Shown: piece by piece, positions 8,600-16,788 of the stretch
How positions within the stretch are numbered: the first letter of the stretch is position 1
Layout: each line of letters opens with the position of its first letter
From: Cyclonatronum proteinivorum
GTDB lineage: Bacteria > Bacteroidota > Rhodothermia > Balneolales > Cyclonatronaceae
Direction of reading: 5' to 3'
Assembly (NCBI RefSeq): GCF_003353065.1
Contig: NZ_CP027806.1
Coordinates: 682,001-746,000 of the forward strand
DNA length: 64,000 nt
Made by a program: the position numbers and the translations under genes
Notes under the pieces: generated by a model
The model's input: only the letters and a program-made list of their open reading frames with translations
What the model was told of the DNA's origin: nothing
Database searches by the model: none

Positions 8600-9205
8600 T
8601 TAGAAAATGTTGCGTCCGATGAAAGCTTTGCTGAGCGTCGCTTCATCAATGAATTCGAGCTCTGTACCCATGGGGATACCGTGCGCAATGCGGGTGACTT
8701 TCACGCCAAAGGGGCTGAGCATTTTGTGGATGTAGAAGGATGTCGCTTCGCCTTCAGCGTCCGGGTTGAGCGCCAGAATGACTTCCGACACCGGCTCGCT
8801 GTTGCTGTTTACCCGCGCAATGAGCTCTTTGATCCGGATATCGTCCGGCCCCACGTCGTCAAGGGGCGAAATGACGCCGCCGAGCACGTGATAGCTGCCC
8901 CGGAACTCATTCGTTTTTTCGATCACGTACACATCGCGGGATTCTTCCACCACGCAAAGCACGTTGCGCTGTCGTTTGGCCGAACGGCAGATGGGGCAGG
9001 GATCGTCGTCCGTAATCGTGAAACAGCTCGAACAGTAGCGGATTTTTTGTTTCAGGTCGATGAGCGCCTGCGCGAGCTGCAGCACCTGATCTTTATCTTG
9101 TTTTACCAGATGCATGGCCAGGCGCTGTGCCGATTTACGGCCCACGCCCGGCAATTTCGATAAATGCTCTACAGCCCGCTCAAGGGTTTCAGAAGTAAGT
9201 TGCAT
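8600..9205 (-). CDS. recR: Recombination mediator RecR
   Basis: The 201-residue protein is full length. An N-terminal helix-hairpin-helix (LSKLPGVGRKSAQRLAMHL) precedes a zinc finger with cysteines arranged C-x-x-C and C-x-x-C (CSSC and CPIC). A Toprim domain follows (VVEESRDVYVIE and ALNPDAEGEATSFY) and then the C-terminal IAHGIPMGTELEFID segment. RecR works with RecF/RecO to load RecA at gaps. It is 16 bp downstream of the ybaB gene and cotranscribed with dnaX, a widely conserved order. Confidence 0.97.
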   Translation of the reverse strand: MQLTSETLERAVEHLSKLPGVGRKSAQRLAMHLVKQDKDQVLQLAQALIDLKQKIRYCSSCFTITDDDPCPICRSAKRQRNVLCVVEESRDVYVIEKTNEFRGSYHVLGGVISPLDDVGPDDIRIKELIARVNSNSEPVSEVILALNPDAEGEATSFYIHKMLSPFGVKVTRIAHGIPMGTELEFIDEATLSKAFIGRNIF

Positions 9206-9221
9206 GCAGAATCAGCGGGGG

Positions 9222-9566
9222 TTACAGCCCGAACTTGCTCAGGTCCATGCCCGGCAGGCCGCCGCCCGGAATCATATTGCGCGCTACTTCCTGCATTTTT
9301 TCGGCAGAAGCACGCTCTGCGTCGGCAAGCGCCTTGTTGACACCCGCGATGATAAGATCTTCCAGCATATCGGAGTCGTCGGGGTCAATTACATCCCGCT
9401 CAATTTTGAGACGGGTGATTTGCCGGTTGCCGTTGGCCGTCACTTTCACCATACCGCCGCCGACTTCGGCATGCACTTCAATGGCAGCCGCTTCTTCTTT
9501 GGCTTCCTGCATTTTTTGCTGAAATTCGTTCATTTTGCCGAACAATTCGGCCATATTTGGATTCAT
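9222..9566 (-). CDS. ybaB: YbaB/EbfC family nucleoid-associated protein
   Basis: The 114-residue protein has the family core: an N-terminal amphipathic helix (ELFGKMNEFQQKMQEAKEE), then VEVHAEVGGGMVKVTANG-like strands, then LEDLIIAGVNKALADAE. The glycine/methionine-rich C-terminus (NMIPGGGLPGM) is typical. It forms dimers that bind DNA. Its position between dnaX and recR is the classical context. Confidence 0.95.
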   Translation of the reverse strand: MNPNMAELFGKMNEFQQKMQEAKEEAAAIEVHAEVGGGMVKVTANGNRQITRLKIERDVIDPDDSDMLEDLIIAGVNKALADAERASAEKMQEVARNMIPGGGLPGMDLSKFGL

Positions 9567-9667
9567 GGATATAGGATCTAAAAGGTTGAGAATTAAAAAA
9601 GCTGTTGCTTGATAGTGAGTTTGTTACCTGCCGGGGGAAACAGAACGGGGGTCCGCTTAATTCATCC

Positions 9668-11707
9668 TTAGCGGTAGTTCCAGTCTATTTCAGCACCAAA
9701 AAGCTCGACAATCTGCCGAAGCTTGGGGTCCTGTTTTTGCAGGCGCTCAAATTTGGCGAAGGGGTCTTCTTCGGTTTGCTCCGTATTTCCGACCTGAATA
9801 AGGCGTCCCTGTATCTTGAACCGCTGACCGAGATGGGGCTCAAGCTGTTCGCTGAGAAAACGGCTGTTCGTCTCAAGCATATCGAGCACAAAAGGGTCGG
9901 GGGTTTCAAGGGTGAGCAGCCGCCCTTTAAGGTCAGACGGTTTCACGCGGTCGAGCGCGAGAATGAGCGACTGCGAGACAGGCGGGTGAAGGTTTTTGAT
10001 GAAGGTATCCCAAACCTGTACGACCTGGTGCAGGTAAACCGGCTTATCGGCTGTGGACGGATCCGGCGCGCCCGAATTCATGAGCTGAACCGCCGGTGCG
10101 GGAGTGCTTTGCGGTTTAGCGGCCTGAGAGGTCGGTTTTCGGGCAGGCTGCGTAGCGAGAATGGCATTTTCCGGCGGAAGGTCTGCCGGTGCTGAAGCGG
10201 TTTGCGCTTTGGTTTCAGAACCTGAGTTTGAGTCTGAATCTGAATTCGTACGCGCCTTGTTCGTTGCCGCCCCGGTCTCTGTATGCGAAGGCGGGCTTGC
10301 CGGTGCTTTCACCGCGATGGATGGGGTTGGCTGTCCCGAAACAGCCTGTTTGTTGCGCATGCCGGGTTTACGGCGCAGGCCGCTCACCGGGGGCGCACCC
10401 GGAATATCTACGGCCGCTTTGGGGGCCGCCGGAGCCTGAGTCGGAGCGGGTGCCGGTGCAGCGGTTGAAGGGTTGCTCGCAGCCGGCGTTGCTGATGGGC
10501 TTGCCGGAGACTGCGTTTTGTAAGGCGCGGGTTCACTCGCCGTGCTGCCCTGCACGGAAGCCGCTGATTTCCCGGAACCGCCGCCTGTACTGAAGGCATT
10601 GCGCAGGCGCTCAAGCTCCTGCATAAGGCCTGAGAGACCTGCGGTTTTTTCCATGCGGATGAGTTTCAGGACCGTCATTTCCAGCAAAATACGCGGCTGA
10701 CGCGCATCACGCAGCCGGAACTGCGCCTCGTGCACGATGTGAAGCATGCGCATGAGATCATCGTCCGAAAAGGACTGTGCCGCCTTGTTGAGACGAAGTT
10801 TGACGTCCTTGCTCGTCTCGATAGCGTAAAAATTGCTGGGATCACGGGCGAGCAACAGGTTGCGCATAAATCCGGTCAGGCTGCCTAAAAACTCGGAAAT
10901 ATCGTGTCCTTCCATCAGCAAGTCAGAAATCAGCTGAATGCCGGCAACGCTGTCGCCGGAATCGATGTAGCCGGTCAGCTCAAACAGCCGCTCAAGTCCG
11001 ACAGCGTTGAAGGCCTTCATCAGCGCCTCATACTGAATATCGGTACCGCAAAGGGCAATCACCTGATCCAGAATCCCGAGCGCGTCGCGCAGGGCCCCGT
11101 CGGCTTTTACGGCAATCATGTGCAGGGAATCTTCATCTATGGTGATGTCTTCCCGCTCGCAAATAAAGCGAAGCCGGTCAACACTTTGCTGCACGCTAAT
11201 CGGCTTGAAATCGAAGCGCTGAACCCGCGAGAGAATGGTCGGAAGCACTTTGTGCGGCTCGGTTGTTGCAAAAATAAAAATGGCGTAAGCCGGCGGCTCT
11301 TCAAGGGTTTTGAGAAGGGCATTAAATGCTTGCTTCGACAGCATGTGCACCTCATCAATAATATAGATCTTGTAGTTGCCCGACTGCGGCGGAACCCGGA
11401 CAGACTCCCGAATGCGGTGCGCGTCGTCAACCTTATTGTTCGAAGCCGCATCCACCTCAATGATGTTCAGCGTTTGGTTCAGCATTTCGCCATCCACATC
11501 ATCCCCGATATCGTTCAGCGTACGGGCGAGCACGCGCGCCATGGTTGTTTTCCCAACCCCTCTGGGACCGCAAAACAGATAGGCATGAGAAATGCGACCG
11601 CTCTCAATCGCATTCTGAAGCGTTGAGCTCACATGCTCCTGTGAAACAATATCTGAAAAACGAACGGGGCGATACTTGCGGGTTAAGGCTTTGTAATGCG
11701 ATGACAT
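9668..11707 (-). CDS. dnaX: DNA polymerase III subunit tau (DnaX)
   Basis: This 679-residue clamp-loader ATPase has Walker A GPRGVGKTT (about residues 47-55), Walker B IIDEVHML and sensor-1 IFATTEPHKVLPTILSR. Domain III is followed by a long Ala/Pro/Ser/Thr-rich linker (about 375-555) and a C-terminal tau domain reaching residue 679. The four-cysteine zinc module normally found between Walker A and the DAAS segment is absent: ARTLNDIGDDVDGEMLNQTLN stands there with no cysteine. The tau-type full length is encoded in one frame. It heads the operon dnaX-ybaB-recR. Confidence 0.95.
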   Translation of the reverse strand: MSSHYKALTRKYRPVRFSDIVSQEHVSSTLQNAIESGRISHAYLFCGPRGVGKTTMARVLARTLNDIGDDVDGEMLNQTLNIIEVDAASNNKVDDAHRIRESVRVPPQSGNYKIYIIDEVHMLSKQAFNALLKTLEEPPAYAIFIFATTEPHKVLPTILSRVQRFDFKPISVQQSVDRLRFICEREDITIDEDSLHMIAVKADGALRDALGILDQVIALCGTDIQYEALMKAFNAVGLERLFELTGYIDSGDSVAGIQLISDLLMEGHDISEFLGSLTGFMRNLLLARDPSNFYAIETSKDVKLRLNKAAQSFSDDDLMRMLHIVHEAQFRLRDARQPRILLEMTVLKLIRMEKTAGLSGLMQELERLRNAFSTGGGSGKSAASVQGSTASEPAPYKTQSPASPSATPAASNPSTAAPAPAPTQAPAAPKAAVDIPGAPPVSGLRRKPGMRNKQAVSGQPTPSIAVKAPASPPSHTETGAATNKARTNSDSDSNSGSETKAQTASAPADLPPENAILATQPARKPTSQAAKPQSTPAPAVQLMNSGAPDPSTADKPVYLHQVVQVWDTFIKNLHPPVSQSLILALDRVKPSDLKGRLLTLETPDPFVLDMLETNSRFLSEQLEPHLGQRFKIQGRLIQVGNTEQTEEDPFAKFERLQKQDPKLRQIVELFGAEIDWNYR

Positions 11708-11894
11708 ACGGGCTGTGGCGTTTAATTTGAAAACTGGTTTTTGCTTATTCTTTCAATTTACCAAAAAAACAGCCCAATAATAAACCTGCGTAAAGCTGAA
11801 CGATCCTGCCGAAATCTTGTTGAAACAATCAGATGGGTAACATCGCCCGTCAAATCAATTCAGAATCATCGCACTAAACTAACGGATAGAAACT

Positions 11895-12059
11895 ATGACA
11901 ACCCTTGTAATTTTCATGCTGATAGCTACTGTAGCGGGCATCACATCCATCTACTACTACTCGCTGAAGGATGAACCCCGCGTAAACAACAAAACCAAGG
12001 TCGAAGTCCCCACAGACTACGATGGCATGGGAACTTTCAGCCGGTACATCAACAAATAA
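11895..12059 (+). CDS. Small single-helix membrane protein (54 aa)
   Basis: This 54-codon frame starts ATGACAACC and ends TAA. It encodes one N-terminal membrane helix (TTLVIFMLIATVAGITSIYYY) and a polar tail with DEPRVNNKTKVEVPTDYDG. I do not know a family. A good terminator hairpin 38 nt after its stop, and its isolation between dnaX (minus) and the TA module, support a real transcript. The ribosome binding site is weak. Confidence 0.5.
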   Translation: MTTLVIFMLIATVAGITSIYYYSLKDEPRVNNKTKVEVPTDYDGMGTFSRYINK

Positions 12060-12096
12060 ATAATCACCATGTTTAAATCGCCAATAGTGGTACCCT

Positions 12097-12130
12097 AAAA
12101 GCCTCTGATCTCACCATCAGGGGCTTTTTT
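12097..12130 (+). terminator. Terminator after the 54-aa gene
   Basis: The stem AAAAGCCTCTGAT/ATCAGGGGCTTTTTT has a 6-nt loop and a T-run. It sits just after the small membrane protein gene and isolates it from the following toxin gene. Confidence 0.85.
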
Positions 12131-12231
12131 GTTTGGTGGGAATGTCCGGTTACCTGAACAATCAATGCTGCAATGCCTTTTTTTATGCTGTCAAAATCCT
12201 TAGATTTGTATCCAAATGAATACACCTGCCT

Positions 12232-12531
12232 ATGTATAAAATCCAAAAGACAGCTGAATTTGATAAGTGGCTAAGAAAACTGAAGGATCATCGCGCTAAA
12301 GCGAAAATCCTTTTTCGAATTCAAAAAATAGAGACCGATGGGCACTTTGGAAGCTGTGAATCCGTCGGAGACGGTGTACGTGAATTGAAAATTGATTATG
12401 CTAAAGGATACAGGGTTTACTTTAGGCAAAAAGGTGACACAATAATCATCCTTCTTATGGGTGGTGACAAGTCAACACAGCAAAGAGATATTGAAAAGGC
12501 GAAGCTCATTTTAAAACAATTAGAAAATTAA
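12232..12531 (+). CDS. RelE/ParE-superfamily toxin (addiction-module killer type)
   Basis: The 99-residue protein matches the putative addiction-module killer (HigB-like) branch of RelE/ParE toxins. Visible landmarks are EFDKWLRKLKDHRAKAKILFRIQKIE, then GVRELKIDYAKGYRVYFRQ, then LLMGGDKSTQQRDIEKAK. Such toxins are usually ribosome-dependent mRNA interferases. The order is toxin first, with the antitoxin 4 bp downstream, typical of this subclass. Confidence 0.9.
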   Translation: MYKIQKTAEFDKWLRKLKDHRAKAKILFRIQKIETDGHFGSCESVGDGVRELKIDYAKGYRVYFRQKGDTIIILLMGGDKSTQQRDIEKAKLILKQLEN

Positions 12532-12535
12532 GTTT

Positions 12536-12835
12536 ATGGAAATCTCACAGTTCCAAATCTCCGACTATCTCGACAGCAACGAAATGATTGCAGCGTACCT
12601 GAACACCGTTTTGACTGAAGGTGACGAACAAGATTTGATTTTGGCTATCGGACATATTGCCAAATCTATTGGCATGTCCAAAATTGCAGCGCAAACGGGC
12701 ATGAGCAGACCCAGTTTGTATAAGGCCTTATCTGAAGGTGCCAAACCTCAGTTCGGCACCATAATGAAAGTACTCCGTGCCATTGGGGGCGACATTCAGA
12801 TAGCGCCCCAGCCTGCACAGCCAAACAGGCCCTGA
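12536..12835 (+). CDS. HTH antitoxin of the addiction-module antidote family
   Basis: The 99-residue partner has the family opening SDYLDSNEMIAAYLN and a helix-turn-helix (SKIAAQTGMSRPSLYKALSE) followed by GTIMKVLRAIGGDI. It is expected to neutralise the toxin directly upstream and to autorepress the operon. The 4-bp gap implies translational coupling. A dispersed repeat copy follows 69 nt after its stop. Confidence 0.9.
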   Translation: MEISQFQISDYLDSNEMIAAYLNTVLTEGDEQDLILAIGHIAKSIGMSKIAAQTGMSRPSLYKALSEGAKPQFGTIMKVLRAIGGDIQIAPQPAQPNRP

Positions 12836-12903
12836 GTACCAGTAACAGATTGGCGATAGCCAAAAGTGCACTCAATCACCCTGATCCTGACCTCCGGGGT
12901 GCG

Positions 12904-13001
12904 CCCGCTTTTTATTTTTTGGGTAAAACTCCGAGAGCATCAATGCTTACGTAGCAGATTATAAGCCCCGGACCTAAGACAGGCTCCTTGTTTTTTTTAG
13001 T
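12904..13001 (+). repeat. Dispersed intergenic repeat, copy 3
   Basis: It starts CCCGCTTTTTATTTTTTGGG, has ACTCCGAGAGCATCA, and ends with CCTAAGACAGG and CTCCTTGTTTTTTTT. It is in the sense of the upstream antitoxin gene. The rest of the 12836-13183 gap shows only A/T-rich promoter-like sequence ahead of the YfcC-type gene. Confidence 0.7.
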
Positions 13002-13183
13002 GCGCAGGTTTAAAAAACGTTTTCCCTTCAATCCATCACGCGGTAGTAACAGCGATGTGTTTTTGTGAGTCCGGATAAATTGGTCACAGACTCCTAAGGC
13101 TTTTCCCTATATTAAGGCAAAATTTTACATCTAACCCCGGCGGGTGTTGCCGTCCGCCATTCTGAAACAGGAAAAGCCTGCCT

Positions 13184-14578
13184 ATGAATTGGAACATTAA
13201 AGCCCCTAACACCCTCATTCTGGTCTTGCTGGTGATGGTTTTCTTCGCCGCCCTCACCTGGGTGATACCCGGCGGTCAGTTTGATATGGTTGAAGTAAAC
13301 GGACGCGAAGTCGTAGATCCGGAGTCGTTTCAATACATTGATTCAAGCCCTACTTCCCTCACCGAGCTCTTTCTTGCACCCGTACGCGGTTTCAACGATC
13401 CTTACGGCATGGCCATCATCGTGTTCGTCTTTATCGTTGCCGGAAGCTTTTCCATCATTTCCAAAACAGGCGCCTTCGACGTCGTGATTCGCCGGGCTGC
13501 CAAGTTCTTTTCCGAAAATCCCGCCTGGCGCCCGGTTTACATCCCGTTTTTCATGGTACTGTTTTCGGTGATGGGCGCAACCTTCGGGATGAGCGAAGAA
13601 ACCATCGTGTTCATCCCGCTTTTTGTGACGCTCTCCCTGGCGCTGGGCTACGACTCCATAACAGGGGTAGCGATCCCTTACGTAGGGGCGCATATCGGAT
13701 TTGCGGGCGCCGTGTACAACCCGTTTACCGTCGGTATCGCGCAGGGACTGGCCGAAATTCCCGTCTTTTCCGGAGCCGGATTCCGAATGCTCTTATGGGC
13801 TGCCGTAACCGTGACGGGCATTATCATTGTGTACATCTATGCGTCGCGCATCCACAAAAATCCCAAGAAATCGCCGGTTTACGACATCGACAAAAACCGC
13901 AAAGCTTCCGAAGATGACGGCATCATTCCGCCCATCAAAGCCGGTCATATCATTGTCTTGCTGTTGTTTTTCGGCACGCTTGGCCTCCTCATTTACGGGG
14001 TCGTGCAGCTGGGCTGGTACATCGAAGAGCTGTCGGCCCTGTTCATCGGCCTTGCGGTGCTCTCCGCCATTTTTGGCCGTCTCAGCGGGGATGAAGCCGC
14101 CAACGCCTTCCTTGCCGGTATGAAAGATGTGATGGGGGCCGCGGTCATCATCGCGCTTTCCCGCGCCATTCTCATCATCATCACCGACGGACAGATTGTG
14201 GATACCATCCTCTTTCACCTGTCCGCTTCCCTCGATAACCTGAACATCTACGCCTCCGCGGGACTCATGCTGGGCGTACAGAGCCTCCTGAACGTTATTG
14301 TACCGAGCGGCAGCGGTCAGGCCGCGCTCACCATCCCCATTATGGCACCCCTGGGTGACCTGATCGGCATCACCCGGCAGACCGTAGTACTCATTTTCCA
14401 GCTTGGCGACGGCATCACCAACATGATTATCCCGACCTCCGGCGTACTCATGGGCGTACTCGGCATCGCACGCATCCCCTGGGAAGTCTGGGCGAAGTGG
14501 CTGTTCATCAAAATGCTGATTTTGTATGCCGTCGCCCTTGTCTTTATCGTGATTGCCGTGGCAATGGGCTATCAATAA
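13184..14578 (+). CDS. YfcC family (DcuC-like) membrane carrier
   Basis: The 464-residue protein has about twelve membrane segments. It matches the YfcC/C4-dicarboxylate anaerobic carrier superfamily: WVIPGGQFD after TM1, the MGATFGMSEETIVFIPLFV block, PYVGAHIGFAGAVYNPFTVG, and the C-terminal VPSGSGQAALTIPIMAPLGDL and GDGITNMIIPTSG hairpin. Members have been linked to dicarboxylate, short-chain carboxylate or amino-acid transport; the substrate is not evident here. A Rof-like gene follows 57 bp later on the same strand. Confidence 0.88.
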   Translation: MNWNIKAPNTLILVLLVMVFFAALTWVIPGGQFDMVEVNGREVVDPESFQYIDSSPTSLTELFLAPVRGFNDPYGMAIIVFVFIVAGSFSIISKTGAFDVVIRRAAKFFSENPAWRPVYIPFFMVLFSVMGATFGMSEETIVFIPLFVTLSLALGYDSITGVAIPYVGAHIGFAGAVYNPFTVGIAQGLAEIPVFSGAGFRMLLWAAVTVTGIIIVYIYASRIHKNPKKSPVYDIDKNRKASEDDGIIPPIKAGHIIVLLLFFGTLGLLIYGVVQLGWYIEELSALFIGLAVLSAIFGRLSGDEAANAFLAGMKDVMGAAVIIALSRAILIIITDGQIVDTILFHLSASLDNLNIYASAGLMLGVQSLLNVIVPSGSGQAALTIPIMAPLGDLIGITRQTVVLIFQLGDGITNMIIPTSGVLMGVLGIARIPWEVWAKWLFIKMLILYAVALVFIVIAVAMGYQ

Positions 14579-14635
14579 ATAAAGTGATACCGCAAAATTC
14601 TCTGACAAACACCGATCCACAGTCAAGCCAACATC

Positions 14636-14890
14636 ATGAGCGAATCTGAAGCACCCTACACCCCCATCGCCTGCGCGCTGTATGACGAACTCGAGCGCCT
14701 CGCCATCCGTCGCGAAGAAGTCCGCATCGTTTTCCGCGACCTGGGCCAGGAGCACAGCCGCACCGACGTCATCGCGGATGTATTCAGCCGCGACAAACAG
14801 GAATTCATCAAACTGAAATCCGGCATGGAAATCCGCCTCGACCGGCTGGTCTCGGCAGGGGGGATTCGGTTTGCAGGGGATCATTGCTGA
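14636..14890 (+). CDS. Rof-like Rho-binding antiterminator
   Basis: The 84-residue protein has the Rof/ROF layout: YTPIACALYDELERLAIRRE at the N-terminus, a middle strand with VIADVFSRDKQEFIKL, and a basic LRLDRL-like end (MEIRLDRLVSAGGI). Rof binds Rho and inhibits termination. The length is typical. The assignment rests on motif order and is fairly good but not certain. It sits between the YfcC carrier and a nuclease gene on the same strand. Confidence 0.7.
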   Translation: MSESEAPYTPIACALYDELERLAIRREEVRIVFRDLGQEHSRTDVIADVFSRDKQEFIKLKSGMEIRLDRLVSAGGIRFAGDHC

Positions 14891-14931
14891 GTAGTCCGCC
14901 ATCATTTTATTGATTCGACAAATCAACTATC

Positions 14932-16053
14932 ATGAGTCTCAAAAGTCATTTAGAAAAAATTCAGAGAAAACTACGTGAAGGGGCCTTCACCTCAGAAGCA
15001 TCTGTCTCTCAGGGCATTTTGCTTCCAACACTCAATGAGCTTGGCTGGCCCGTTTTTGATACCTCCATCGTAAGTCCGGAGTTCACCGTTGAAAACCGTC
15101 GTGTGGATTACGCCCTGTGTCATCCCAAAAACAAACCGGCCATTTTCATCGAAGTAAAAAATGTAGGGCTCTCCGATGGTGCGGACCGGCAGCTGTTTGA
15201 GTATGCTTTCCATACCGGAGTACCTATGGCAATTCTGACCGACGGACAGGAGTGGAGCTTTTATTTGCCCGGAGAGCAAGGGCGGTACGACGAGCGCAGG
15301 GTCTATAAAATTGATTGTTTAGAGCGAAGCATCACAGAAATCGAAGAGCGGCTGGTCAGATATCTCAATTACCAAAGAGTCGCTTCAGGCGACGCGCTCC
15401 GTGCAGCCCGTGATGACTACCGGAATGTGTCGCGACACCGCATCATCGCAGCTAACATCCCCAAAGCCTGGGTCATGATACTTAAGGAACAGGATGCGGC
15501 TTTGCTGGACTTGCTCGCCGAAAAAGTGGAAGATCTGTGCGGCTTCAAACCAGACCTCGATGTGTGCGGTGAATTTTTGAGTGATCAGGTGAGCTTCCGT
15601 GCGGAAAGTCCTGTTGTTCAAGGAACGGGTGGTAGAAATAAAGGTAAGACTTCAGAAGACGTTAAACCCGGCCAAAAGCATCCAGAGAATTCAAAACCCC
15701 GTCCACGTAAAATGCAGCCGATTTCCTGGGAACTTGATGGCGAGAAATTGACATCACGTTCTGCCCGGCAAGTCATGACCACCCTGTTTGAAAGGCTTGC
15801 GGAAAAAGACGACACTTTTCTTGAAAGGTTTGCATCAAGGAAGCATGGGCGAAAAAGGCGTTATCTGGCCAGAAACAAATACGAACTTTACCCTGGACGA
15901 TCCGACTTGGCAGAAAAAAACGCAGTGGAAATCGCACAAGGCTGGTGGTTGGGTACGAATTACAGCAAGAGAAATGTCCAGGAAATTATTGATCTTGCCC
16001 TTGAAGTCACTGATCCCGCATTAAGGCGAAAAATCAAAGTGAGCGTGATTTAA
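14932..16053 (+). CDS. Solitary type I restriction HsdR-N-like (PD-(D/E)XK) nuclease-domain protein
   Basis: The N-terminal 150 residues resemble the HsdR N-terminal nuclease domain: ILLPTLNELGW, the core VDYAL ... AIFIEVKN (Asp and Glu-x-Lys of PD-(D/E)XK), then QLFEYAFHTGVPMAILTDG and WSFYLPG. A middle part (about 155-260) ends in a Lys/Pro-rich linker. A separate C-terminal domain of about 110 residues begins near WELDGEKLTSRSARQVM and ends GWWLGTNYSKRNVQEIIDLA. No helicase motor, methylase or specificity subunit is nearby, so this is not a type I system. Such orphans occur in many genomes; a defence or repair role is only inferred. Confidence 0.75.
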   Translation: MSLKSHLEKIQRKLREGAFTSEASVSQGILLPTLNELGWPVFDTSIVSPEFTVENRRVDYALCHPKNKPAIFIEVKNVGLSDGADRQLFEYAFHTGVPMAILTDGQEWSFYLPGEQGRYDERRVYKIDCLERSITEIEERLVRYLNYQRVASGDALRAARDDYRNVSRHRIIAANIPKAWVMILKEQDAALLDLLAEKVEDLCGFKPDLDVCGEFLSDQVSFRAESPVVQGTGGRNKGKTSEDVKPGQKHPENSKPRPRKMQPISWELDGEKLTSRSARQVMTTLFERLAEKDDTFLERFASRKHGRKRRYLARNKYELYPGRSDLAEKNAVEIAQGWWLGTNYSKRNVQEIIDLALEVTDPALRRKIKVSVI

Positions 16054-16077
16054 CCCTGGTATTAGTCCACACGTATA

Positions 16078-16779
16078 ATGAACCGATTAAGGCGCATAGT
16101 AGAAAAAGACGATACCCGTGCGGGTCGTTTTTTTGACCTCACGATCAAAGCGCTGATCCTGTTTTCGCTGATTACCTTCTCGGTCTCGACCATTCCGGGT
16201 TTGAGTGAGCAGACCATCCGGTTTCTGTACTATTCGAAAATCCTGACGGTCGGCATTTTTACCCTGGAGTACCTGCTGCGCATCATAGTAGCTGAAAAGA
16301 AGCTGAGCTACATCTTTAGCTTCTATGGCATGATTGATTTGCTGGCCATTATGCCTTTTTTTCTTGCAGCGGGTACCGATTTGCGGGCGCTGCGCATTCT
16401 CCGGTTTTTGCGGTTGTTTACCCTGCTTAAAGCAACGCGCTATACCCGCTCGGTCGAACGCTTCCGGAAAGTGTACCATCTGGTGAAAGCCGACATCGTT
16501 GTTTTTCTGACCGCAACGGTTATGCTGATGTATCTGGGCGCAGTCGGCATTTATTATTTTGAAAACCCGGTTCAGCCGGAAACCTTCAAATCTGTTTTCC
16601 ACAGCATGTGGTGGTCGGTCGCGACGGTTACGACAGTTGGGTATGGCGACATTTACCCCGTAACAGCGGGCGGCAGGGTTTTCACTTTTCTGATTTTACT
16701 CCTCAGCATCTGTATCGTTGCCATACCGGCAGGTCTGATCGCCTCAGCTTTTCAGCGGGTCAATCAGGATGAGGACTGA
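16078..16779 (+). CDS. Voltage-gated-like potassium channel (6TM ion transporter)
   Basis: The 233-residue protein has six predicted helices. S4 carries regularly spaced arginines (DLRALRILRFLRLFTLLKATR, about residues 101-121). The pore loop has the K+ selectivity filter TVGYGD at 186-191, followed by S6 ending AIPAGLIASAF. It resembles bacterial Kv-type channels such as KvAP. It lies 24 bp after the nuclease gene on the same strand, so cotranscription is possible. A Kv-beta-like aldo/keto reductase lies 3 kb downstream. Confidence 0.92.
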   Translation: MNRLRRIVEKDDTRAGRFFDLTIKALILFSLITFSVSTIPGLSEQTIRFLYYSKILTVGIFTLEYLLRIIVAEKKLSYIFSFYGMIDLLAIMPFFLAAGTDLRALRILRFLRLFTLLKATRYTRSVERFRKVYHLVKADIVVFLTATVMLMYLGAVGIYYFENPVQPETFKSVFHSMWWSVATVTTVGYGDIYPVTAGGRVFTFLILLLSICIVAIPAGLIASAFQRVNQDED

Positions 16780-16788
16780 GCCGTAGTT

